64,000 nt of DNA from JANSWP01 sp041941305 (GTDB lineage Bacteria > Bacteroidota > Bacteroidia > Chitinophagales > Saprospiraceae). The notes beneath the pieces are model-generated. The model saw only the letters and a program-made list of their open reading frames with translations, did no database searches and was not told the origin of the DNA. The position numbers were made by a program, and so were the translations under genes. Location: the NCBI GenBank assembly GCA_041941305.1, contig JBGTQJ010000018.1, positions 62,001-126,000 on the forward strand. The letters run 5' to 3'. Shown here piece after piece: positions 1 through 8,000 of the stretch (within the stretch, counting starts at the first letter, position 1; each line of letters opens with the position of its first letter).

Positions 1-1
1 A

Positions 2-646
2 CCACTGGAAATTGCCCAGGAATATCACATTCAAAAAGGTGATATAGATATACTAACTTTAGAAGATGGAAGCAAGGTATACCTTAATTCAGATTCTAAA
101 TTGGCAGTGTATGAGGGATTCAATGAAAAAAATCGTCGGTTGAAACTAGAAGGGGAAGCCTATTTTGAAGTATCTGAAAATTCAAAATTGCCATTCCTCA
201 TTCAAACTGGAAGCGTAGCAACTGAAGTAACTGGTACTGCCTTTAATTTAAGAGCTTATCCTGAGAATGAATCAGTTTTGCTCAACGTAGTAGAAGGCTC
301 TGTGAAATTTCAAACTGAAAAACAAGAAGTTTCAGTTGTAGCCAATGTTGCGGCTGCATTCGATAAAAAGAACCAACGAATTCAGCGAGCAGAATTTAAT
401 GAAGATATTGCCTCAGCCCTCAAAGATGGCAAATTGGCTATTGAAGACATGACGCTGGATGAAGGTTTAAGAGCAATTGAACGACGCTACAATATTGAAT
501 TTAGTAATCAATCCATCATTGTCCCAACATCCTTTAGATTGATTATTAACAAAGATGAACCCCTGGATGCAGTGTTGGAGGAATTGGGTGATATTCTTTC
601 GGTGCAAACGGAAAAAAATGATCGAATCATTAGATTCTTTAAATGA
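2..646 (+). CDS. FecR family anti-sigma factor / sigma regulator, 3' part
   Basis: The reading frame is already open at the left edge, so the N-terminal cytoplasmic helix domain and the membrane segment are outside the window. The visible part begins just before the FecR domain (LEDGSKVYLNSDSKLAV, then TGTAFNLRAY), a periplasmic beta-rich region. It ends with the DUF4974-type C-terminal domain (MTLDEGLRAIERRYNIEF), typical of Bacteroidota FecR proteins. In this family the protein sits in the inner membrane, holds an ECF sigma factor inactive, and releases it on a signal from a TonB receptor. The partner sigma gene is normally directly upstream and the receptor downstream. The receptor is not downstream here: a terminator follows 25 bp after the stop. 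Family assignment is secure; the regulated receptor is unknown. Confidence 0.88.
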   Translation, partial: PLEIAQEYHIQKGDIDILTLEDGSKVYLNSDSKLAVYEGFNEKNRRLKLEGEAYFEVSENSKLPFLIQTGSVATEVTGTAFNLRAYPENESVLLNVVEGSVKFQTEKQEVSVVANVAAAFDKKNQRIQRAEFNEDIASALKDGKLAIEDMTLDEGLRAIERRYNIEFSNQSIIVPTSFRLIINKDEPLDAVLEELGDILSVQTEKNDRIIRFFK

Positions 647-670
647 TATAATTCCTTCTCGTATTCTTGA

Positions 671-711
671 TAAGGAGGTATTTTGATTAGGAAATACCTC
701 CTTATTTTTTT
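671..711 (+). terminator. Rho-independent terminator after fecR-like gene
   Basis: A perfect 13-bp stem (TAAGGAGGTATTT at 671-683, complement at 692-704) with an 8-nt loop is followed directly by a run of seven T. It lies 25 bp behind the FecR stop codon and should end that transcript. Confidence 0.9.
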
Positions 712-1011
712 GTCTTTACAAAATGAGCTTTTCTCTTTTTTAAATATGTTTTTTTTATTTTTTCTTTTTAAAAGTTTCTTCAGATAAAAATTCTCCTAAA
801 TTTGCCTCTCAATTATTCCAATTATCAATTTACTATCCAAAGACAGAACAATTTTCATCAGGCATTATTCTACACTACACAAAATTCATTCTTTTTAAAA
901 TTATTAAAATACTCATTCACATTTAAGTGCTTTTTTATATCAATTGGAATAATATTTGTCTAAGCATTATATCCCATTCAATAACTATATTTCTGATTTT
1001 TCATCTTCTTC

Positions 1012-1047
1012 GCCCTTTATTGTCTTGCTTTAGAGGGCTTTTTTTTT
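1012..1047 (+). terminator. Orphan terminator-like hairpin upstream of mtnA
   Basis: A 5-bp GC-rich stem with a 17-nt loop is followed by T9. The stem is weak compared with the hairpin at 671-704, but the T-run is long. There is no annotated gene for it to terminate. Confidence 0.5.
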
Positions 1048-1138
1048 GCCTTTTATTAAATGATACTCTTTAATTTATTTGATAGCATTTGATCTGGATT
1101 TTTACAATCAACCTCCCGGCAGTATTATTTATATTTTT

Positions 1139-1146
1139 TTATTTTG
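1139..1146 (+). promoter_or_regulatory. Possible -7 box of mtnA
   Basis: TTATTTTG followed by CCC lies 6 bp before the ATG at 1153 and resembles the Bacteroidota -7 element TAnnTTTG, although one base shorter. The TTG at 1144 that would extend the mtnA frame lies inside this box, which favours ATG 1153 as the real start. The mRNA would have almost no leader. Confidence 0.35.
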
Positions 1147-1152
1147 CCCATT

Positions 1153-2259
1153 ATGAAGATCGATGGAAAATCTTACCGAACCATATGGCAAAAACCTGGA
1201 GCCCCTACCATTATTCAAATCATAGACCAACGCTGGCTACCACATCAATTGGTGATTGAGGATTTGAAGCAACTGGACGATTTTGCTATTGCTATAAAAG
1301 ACATGCATGTGCGAGGTGCACCATTGATAGGCTCTACAGCTGCCTTTGGTATGTACGTAGCTGCATTGGAAGCCCCTGAAACAGATTTGATGCCTTATTT
1401 AATCGCTGCTTCAGAGAAACTAAAAAAAACTCGCCCTACAGCAGTAAATCTGCAATACGCTATAGATAAGGTTTTGAGTAAATTTCAACATTGTAATTAC
1501 AAGAGCGATTGTATTTCAATGGCTTTGGAAACAGCTTTGGAAATTACCGAAGAAAGTGTGGAGCAATGTCGAAAAATAGGGGAATTCGGTTTACAGTTGA
1601 TAGAACAAATAGGCAATACCAAAAAAAGTAAAAGCGTGAACATTTTGACTCACTGCAATGCTGGCTGGTTGGCTTGTGTCGATTATGGAACTGCCACAGC
1701 CCCAATTTACGCAGCGCATGACAAAGGCATAGATGTCCATGTTTGGGTAGACGAGACGCGACCACGCAATCAGGGGGCACGCATAACCGCCTATGAGCTA
1801 TTGCATCACGGTGTACCGCATACGGTAATTCCAGATAATGTGGGAGGGCATTTGATGCAACACGGAATGGTGGATTTGGTCATTGTTGGAACTGATAGAA
1901 CAACAGTGACTGGAGATGTCGCCAATAAAATTGGGACATACCTAAAAGCTTTGGCAGCTTATGATAATGAGATTCCTTTTTATGTGGCCTTACCCTCCTC
2001 AAGCATAGATTGGACATTGAGAGATGGTTTGAAAGATATTCCCATTGAGGAAAGAGGAGCCGAGGAGGTGAAATTTATTCAGGGGCTTGATGAGAAAGCA
2101 ATAAGAAAAGTATTGTTGACTCCATCGGAAAGTCCTGCCTCCAATTATGCCTTTGATGTGACTCCCGCAAGATTGGTAACGGGCTTAATCACCGAGCGGG
2201 GAATCTGTGAGGCAAGTGAGGAAGGAATCCAAAGTATGTTTACCAAAAAAGCATTGTAG
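1153..2259 (+). CDS. mtnA: S-methyl-5-thioribose-1-phosphate isomerase
   Basis: This enzyme of the methionine salvage pathway interconverts methylthioribose 1-phosphate and methylthioribulose 1-phosphate in the cytoplasm. The 368-residue length fits the family. Visible signatures are RGAPLIGSTAAFGMYVA near residue 55, the catalytic cysteine in LTHCNAGWLACVDYGTA (C168), VDETRPRNQGARITAYEL, and the catalytic aspartate in VGTDRTTVTGDVANKIGTY (D248). I start at ATG 1153, not the in-frame TTG at 1144, because the latter overlaps the probable promoter. No other mtn genes are adjacent, so the rest of the pathway is encoded elsewhere. The gene is monocistronic: it ends inside a long hairpin shared with the convergent aquaporin gene. 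Confidence 0.95.
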   Translation: MKIDGKSYRTIWQKPGAPTIIQIIDQRWLPHQLVIEDLKQLDDFAIAIKDMHVRGAPLIGSTAAFGMYVAALEAPETDLMPYLIAASEKLKKTRPTAVNLQYAIDKVLSKFQHCNYKSDCISMALETALEITEESVEQCRKIGEFGLQLIEQIGNTKKSKSVNILTHCNAGWLACVDYGTATAPIYAAHDKGIDVHVWVDETRPRNQGARITAYELLHHGVPHTVIPDNVGGHLMQHGMVDLVIVGTDRTTVTGDVANKIGTYLKALAAYDNEIPFYVALPSSSIDWTLRDGLKDIPIEERGAEEVKFIQGLDEKAIRKVLLTPSESPASNYAFDVTPARLVTGLITERGICEASEEGIQSMFTKKAL

Positions 2260-2318
2260 TCGCCCAATTTATTGGGCTGGCTAAAAAGCCTAAGCCCAAT
2301 AAATTGGGCGGCTACAAT
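2253..2318. terminator. Long bidirectional terminator hairpin
   Basis: Arms 2253-2278 and 2293-2318 are complementary over 26 bp with one mismatch. A further GGCT/AGCC stem lies inside, so almost the whole 66 bp folds. The mtnA stop codon (2257-2259) lies in the left arm and the glpF stop (2322) just outside the right arm. It probably serves both convergent genes. Confidence 0.85.
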
Positions 2319-2321
2319 ATT

Positions 2322-3116
2322 CTAAATTTTAGCTGAATTCTCTTTAACCGCCATCCCTATCACTACCAATGTTGATACAAGTGCTACCCATAGAAAAATC
2401 GAAGTTTGCCCTTCAAACAACCATTTGTACATCACTGCTCCTAAAATACCTCCCAGGATGGGTCCTACCACCGGAATCGCAGCATAATTCCAGTCAGAAT
2501 CCCCTTTCCCTTTGACAGGCAATAAAAAATGGGCAATACGTGGAGCAAGGTCACGAGCGGGATTAATGGCATAACCTGTCGTTCCTCCCAGGCTCATGCC
2601 AATGGCAACAATCAAGGCACCCACCACCAGGGGGTTCAAGCCTTCTGTAAAATTATTTGCACCTATAAATAGCAATCCGCCAATTAATATAAATGTCCCA
2701 ATCAACTCACTCAAAAGGTTCGCCCAAGGAGAACGTACTGCCGGACCGGTACAAAAAACTGCCAATTGAGCAGCAGCCTCATTGTCTTTGCCCCAGTGAG
2801 GTAAATAATGCAACCACACAATGATCGCACCCAAAAAACCACCTATCATTTGTCCTGAAATGTATGGAAATACTTCTGCCCAGGAAAATTCTCCAGAGAC
2901 TGCAAAACTAAGTGTTACAGCAGGGTTGATATGTGCGCCACTGATTCTTCCTACAGCATAAATTGCCAAAGTGACCGCAAGTCCCCAGCCAATGGTAATG
3001 ACTACCCAGCCTGCATCCTTCGATTTGGTTTTATTTAAAACTACTCCTCCAACGACGCCGTCGCCGAGGATGATGAGCAACATGGTTCCTATGATTTCTC
3101 CTAGAAATGGTGACAT
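2322..3116 (-). CDS. glpF: Aquaporin-family glycerol facilitator
   Basis: This is an inner-membrane channel of the MIP family with 264 residues and six hydrophobic helices plus two half-helices. Both NPA boxes are present: HINPAVT (N64-A66) and INPARDLAPR (N185-A187). The aspartate right after the second NPA (D189) is the usual mark of aquaglyceroporins, so glycerol or another small polyol is the likely substrate rather than water alone. No glycerol kinase or dehydrogenase gene is next to it. The gene directly upstream on the same strand is a glycosidase-fold protein 67 bp away; a shared transcript is possible but nothing in the sequence proves it. Confidence 0.93.
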   Translation of the reverse strand: MSPFLGEIIGTMLLIILGDGVVGGVVLNKTKSKDAGWVVITIGWGLAVTLAIYAVGRISGAHINPAVTLSFAVSGEFSWAEVFPYISGQMIGGFLGAIIVWLHYLPHWGKDNEAAAQLAVFCTGPAVRSPWANLLSELIGTFILIGGLLFIGANNFTEGLNPLVVGALIVAIGMSLGGTTGYAINPARDLAPRIAHFLLPVKGKGDSDWNYAAIPVVGPILGGILGAVMYKWLFEGQTSIFLWVALVSTLVVIGMAVKENSAKI

Positions 3117-3183
3117 GATTTATTCGTTTTGTTTAAAAATGAGCAGATAAAGTAACTTATTTTTCTTAATCCAATAGGGTTGA

Positions 3184-4554
3184 CTAAAAAAAATCACCAA
3201 ATTTCGTTAAGGCATTTTGGAGACTATCCACTGGTTGAGGAGAAATATGAAGTGCAAAGGGCTCTACAGGCAAGTGGTAATAATGAGTGGTTAATTTCCA
3301 ATACAGGATGCCTCTTAGATTGATTTTTTTTTGGACAACTTCCTCATACAATGCCTCCACGGCAGTGGCTCGTTCAAAAGGGCTTTCTTCCTGCTCCTTC
3401 CAAATTATCAATCGTTCGTTTTTTGGTGGTCCAATAATTGAAAATCCAAAGCCTTGCCAAGGTTCCAGGGTTGTATCTTTGGCCCTTAAATAGCCCAATT
3501 CAGTAAAGAGGATGGGCTGTTCCTGAATGGTTTCCAATTCCTTAAAGCTGGCTATTTCTTCAAAAATGGTTTCCCAGCTTTTTTGCATTTCTGCTTTCAT
3601 ATCAATGCTGGAGGGATATTCAGATTGGGGTTTCCTAAGTTGGAAGTAAGCATTGATGCCCATAAAATCCAGGTGCTCCCAAAAGCCAACATCCTGATAG
3701 CTGTCAAAATTGGCCGCATAAGTCAGTTGACCACTGTATCTGGTCCTTATTTCCCGGATAATGTCTATCCAATAGGCTTCTATTTTTTTCCTCCGTTCAT
3801 TCATGAGCTCCAGAAAATTTCCATCGTCTTGAAAAGTGATCTGATGTGCCCAATCTCGCTGAGCTTTGATTCTGTCATTGATCAAATGTTCCAAATGTTG
3901 ATAATTGCTGTCTCCTCGTATCCAAAGGTGTTCATCTTTTAGAATTCTATCGTATTTCAGTGCTCGTTTTTCGTGCTTTTCCTGAGTAGTATCACTATTA
4001 AAATATCCATATAAGGGAGGCATTTCCTTGATGGCTTGGGTAGCGGTCATGGCATTTAACTCACTTCCTATTGCAAAGATATCTACCCCTTCTTTTTGGG
4101 CGATATCTGCCCATTTGATTGCAAAATCCTTATACCGCCAAAACCAGGAGTACAAATCAAAGTCGGTTTTGGGATGAATCATGCCATGCCACAAAAACTT
4201 GTTTTTCGGGTACATCGATTGCAGGGCAACTCTTAATATCATTATTACTTTTAATCCTTCTTGTTTGGCTTTTCTAATTTCCTCAACGACCCATTTCTCT
4301 TCATCATTGTACCAAAGATGATAACCATCCCAATTGGCTTGTTGCGCATAAACAGTAACAGAAACTGTATTCATGCCGATGGAATCAAGTGTTTTAACCC
4401 AGCGATCCAAACTATATTCATTGACTTGAATGCCGCCAAGATAGAAGGTGTTTACTTTTGGAGCCGATATCTCTGGAGCTGGTTTTGGAGAAAAGAAAAA
4501 CCAAATTCCGGAAAGGATAATTAGACAAACAGCAATAAAGGAAATCCACTTCAT
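3184..4554 (-). CDS. GH113-like TIM-barrel glycosidase-fold protein
   Basis: The 456-residue protein has one N-terminal hydrophobic segment (residues 4-22), so it is probably anchored in or exported across the inner membrane. The body fits a (beta/alpha)8 barrel of the glycoside hydrolase 113 type. Candidate catalytic glutamates sit at the ends of strands 4 and 7: E165 in FAIGSELNAMT and E352 in ILFTELGYLRA. Other barrel-strand landmarks are MNTVSVTVYAQ, GLKVIMILRVALQ and FWEHLDFMGINAYFQL. A roughly 90-residue charged insertion (about 172-262) separates strand 4 from the next. GH113 enzymes act on beta-mannan-type polysaccharides; whether this one is active and on what is unknown. There is no polysaccharide utilisation locus (SusC/SusD) nearby. 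Confidence 0.75.
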   Translation of the reverse strand: MKWISFIAVCLIILSGIWFFFSPKPAPEISAPKVNTFYLGGIQVNEYSLDRWVKTLDSIGMNTVSVTVYAQQANWDGYHLWYNDEEKWVVEEIRKAKQEGLKVIMILRVALQSMYPKNKFLWHGMIHPKTDFDLYSWFWRYKDFAIKWADIAQKEGVDIFAIGSELNAMTATQAIKEMPPLYGYFNSDTTQEKHEKRALKYDRILKDEHLWIRGDSNYQHLEHLINDRIKAQRDWAHQITFQDDGNFLELMNERRKKIEAYWIDIIREIRTRYSGQLTYAANFDSYQDVGFWEHLDFMGINAYFQLRKPQSEYPSSIDMKAEMQKSWETIFEEIASFKELETIQEQPILFTELGYLRAKDTTLEPWQGFGFSIIGPPKNERLIIWKEQEESPFERATAVEALYEEVVQKKINLRGILYWKLTTHYYHLPVEPFALHISPQPVDSLQNALTKFGDFF

Positions 4555-5071
4555 GCAGTCGGAGATAATTTTGAATTACAATTTTTTGCAAACCTAATCA
4601 ATTCAAAATTATCTCATAATCACTTTGCTAAAATCATTCTTCAGAAATTGAATTTGAAAAAAAATAACACATTGGAAAAAAATACTATCTTTACCCCGCA
4701 AAGACATACTACCCATTAAAAATGTCTGCTAAATATTCTAAATTCCACTACTCTTTGCGCGCAGACAAATAAACAAGGACATCAAAAAGACTGGATGAGG
4801 TTTAAGGTATATGTTCAAGGTACAATCCTTCCTTGACTAACTATCTATTTGCCTACCAAGTTCTTTTGGACATCTTCCCATCATTATTAAGTATAAGTTT
4901 AAGGCTAAGTTTAAGCTTAATTATTAAACTTATACTTACACTGTATTCAATCTGACCCTTCCTGAATACTGACATATAAGGTGAAATAGTATTGCTGAAT
5001 TGAGAATGAAATGAATTATTCATTATTCATTTTCATTCATCACTACTGACTAGCAAACTACAATCTCAGTT
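4555..5071. other. Intergenic region between divergent genes
   Basis: This 517-bp AT-rich stretch lies between the minus-strand glycosidase-like gene and the plus-strand SprB-repeat gene, so it should carry both promoters. The only structure seen is the inverted repeat at 4888-4938, described separately. TATCTTTA at 4685-4692 resembles a -7 box but lies nearly 400 bp from the next start codon. Confidence 0.4.
4888..4938. repeat. 15-bp perfect inverted repeat
   Basis: TAAGTATAAGTTTAA (4888-4902) is exactly complementary to 4924-4938. The 21-nt spacer itself holds the 10-bp palindrome TTAAGCTTAA (4911-4920). There is no T-run, and it lies about 135 bp before a start codon, so an operator or cruciform is as likely as a terminator. 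Confidence 0.6.
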
Positions 5072-8000
5072 ATGAAGTGTTTTACTCTCCTTTTCTGTGG
5101 AAGGGCGGAGTGGTTGAAGGCTTGCCTTGTGCTTAGCTGTCTACTGTTGATCCCCCTCTTTGCTTTTAGCACAAATCCAAATGATTTTTCGCTTTCAGTT
5201 AGTCTGAACGCCACGCCACCAACGTGTGGTGGGTTTGCTACTGGTAGCATTACTGCAAATCCAATGAATGGCTATCCGCCATATTCTTATCTATGGAGTA
5301 CAGGTGCGACCACTCAAACCATTAATAACTTACCAGCTGGATATTACTCGGTTACAGTTACTGATAATCAGGGTTATACTGCTTCGGCTAATACGACATT
5401 AAATGAACCGCCTCCTATAAGTGCTTATATTACAACAACTTGTGGTATTCCTGGCTCCATGACGGTTTATCCATCAGGAGGTGTTCCCGGATATACTTAT
5501 CTATGGAGCAATGGAGCAAGCTCACAGACCATTATCAACTTGCCTCCCGGGCAATATTGCGTAACCGTAACAGATGCTAATTCCTGTGCCATAGTTAAAT
5601 GTGCCAATACAGGTACTGGACCTTCGGTAACAGTGACCACTACCAATGCAGGATGCAATGGCTCAGGAGGATCGGCAACTGCCAATCCAGCTGGGGGTAC
5701 ACCTCCATACTCCTACTCATGGAGCAATGGCGGAAATACCCAAACAATTAACAATCTACCTGCCGGGAATTATTCTGTCACAGTAACTGATAATAATGGT
5801 TGTACCGGGACTGGTAGCGGTACAGTAAATATTTCCAATAATGGCTTTCCAATTTGGTTGACCACCACTCCACCAAGTAGTTGTAGTTCAAATAATGGTT
5901 CCATTACTGCTACACCAATGGGCGGTCTATCTCCGTATACATACCTGTGGAGCAATGGCGGAACTACTCAAACCATTACAGGCTTGGGAACCGGAACTTA
6001 TACGGTGACAGTAACCGATGCGACAGGATGTACTGCTACCAAGTCTGCAACCCTGACAGCTCCTTCTAATGTTTCCGCCTGGGCAAGTTCCACTGATGAA
6101 ACTTGTGCGGGGGCCAACGATGGAACAGCCTCCGCCTCTGGCATGGGAGGAACACAACCTTATACTTACATTTGGAGCAATGGGCAAACGGGCTCACTAA
6201 TAACTGGCTTGTCTCCCGGGAGTTATACAGTTACGGTGACTGACTTTTTTGGCTGCTCAGGTTCTGCAACCGTCTATGTTGCGGCGGGTTCTACATTTGC
6301 ATTGACCATCAATGCTCAAAATGTGACGACCTGCGGCGGCAGCAATGGTTCAGCGACTGCAGTAACAAGTGGAGGGACTCCTCCATTTTCCTATTCCTGG
6401 AATACTGGCGCGACTACGCAAACCATTACCAATCTTCCGGCTGGATTTTACTCAGTAACCGTTACGGATATTAATGGTTGCCAAAAAGCAAGCTCCGTTT
6501 GGATTACGGAACCACCAAACTTGAGTGTTTTCGTTCAAGCGACAGGAACTGTTTGTCCAAATCAAAATAATGGGATGGCTTCTGCCTTTGTAAATGGTGG
6601 AACAGCCCCATTTTTCTATTCCTGGAGCAATGGGGGCAATACCCAAACAATTTCCAATCTGGGAGCAGGTAACTATTACGTCACAGTCACAGATATCAAC
6701 GGTTGTCAGGGTACAGCTTCAGCAACAATTAACGCTTCAGATTTGATAATTGATGTGATAAAAACCAATGTTTCCTGTTATGGTGGAAATGATGGAGCAA
6801 TTGAAGTAACAGGGTGGAATGGTACACCTCCTTATTTTTATCAGTGGAACAATGGTTCCAACTCCAATGTGTTGACGAACCTACCTGCAGGAAATTATAC
6901 TGTTACGGTCACAGATTCAGATGGTTGTGCGGTTTGGGAAACAATAACCATCACCGAGCCTCCAATGATCGTTATCAATTTCAACGCTACCCAACCGGGA
7001 TGTACTGGTGGGACTGGAAGTGCCACGGCTATCGTCTCCGGAGGAACTCCTGGCTACACCTACCAATGGAGCAATGGCGGAACCGGACCAACCATCACTA
7101 ACCTTTCTTCAGGAACTTATTTTGTTACTGTGACAGATGCGATGGATTGTAAAGAGGTTGGAGCAGTGACGATTGCAGCTCCGCCACCATTGAATGTAGC
7201 AGTTAATGGAAATGATGTGACTTGCTATGGAGCCAATGACGGTTCTGCTTCGGCAATGGTTTTTGGTGGGACACCACCTTTTAGTTTTAGTTGGAATAAT
7301 GGAGCCTCCACCCAAAGCATTTTCAATCTGACCGCCGGACTTTATGGGGTAACGGTAACAGATTCGCAAGGATGCACGGGAAGTGGAAGTGTGTGGATCA
7401 ATGAGCCTTCTAATATTTCTGTTAATATTACTGCGACACCTATTCTCTGTCCAGGCAATAATGCTGGAATGGCATCCGCTTTTGCCAATGGTGGCACAGC
7501 ACCTTATATCTACCAATGGAATACTGGAGCAACTACTCAAACCATTTTTGGTCTAACAGCCGGAACCTACTCGGTAACCGTAACAGATGCACAAAATTGT
7601 GCAGCCATAGCTTCCGCAACCATTCAAGCCAGCGACTTTATTATTGACGTCGCCAAGCAAGATGTTTTTTGCTTTGGGGAAGCGACAGGTAGCATTTTGG
7701 TTTCTGGTTGGAATGGCACGCCTCCATACACCTACCAATGGAATACCGGGTCTATTAGCCCAGACATTATGAATTTGCCAGCAGGAAACTATACCGTGAC
7801 CGTGACCGATGCTGCGGGCTGTGTTCTTGTGGAAACAATTACCATTAACCAACCTCCAAATCTGAATTTGAATGCAGTTTCGCAAAATGCTGGCTGTACT
7901 GGAACAGATGGTACTGCGATGGCAATTGTCTCTGGTGGAACTCCACCTTATTCCTATTCCTGGAGCAATGGCGCCAATACGGCAAACATTTTCAATCTCA

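Larger units (their letters stand above)
712..1152. other. AT-rich intergenic region with an orphan terminator
   Basis: No credible coding frame is seen. The stretch is very AT-rich. A second hairpin, GCCCT (1012-1016) with AGGGC (1034-1038) followed by nine T to about 1047, has no gene directly upstream because the FecR transcript should already have ended at 711. It could terminate a short untranslated RNA starting in 750-1000, or simply insulate mtnA. No clear TAnnTTTG box was found for such an RNA. Confidence 0.4.

Noticed and set aside
1144..1152. TTG start for mtnA
   Set aside because: It overlaps the probable -7 box; ATG at 1153 gives the family-typical N-terminus.
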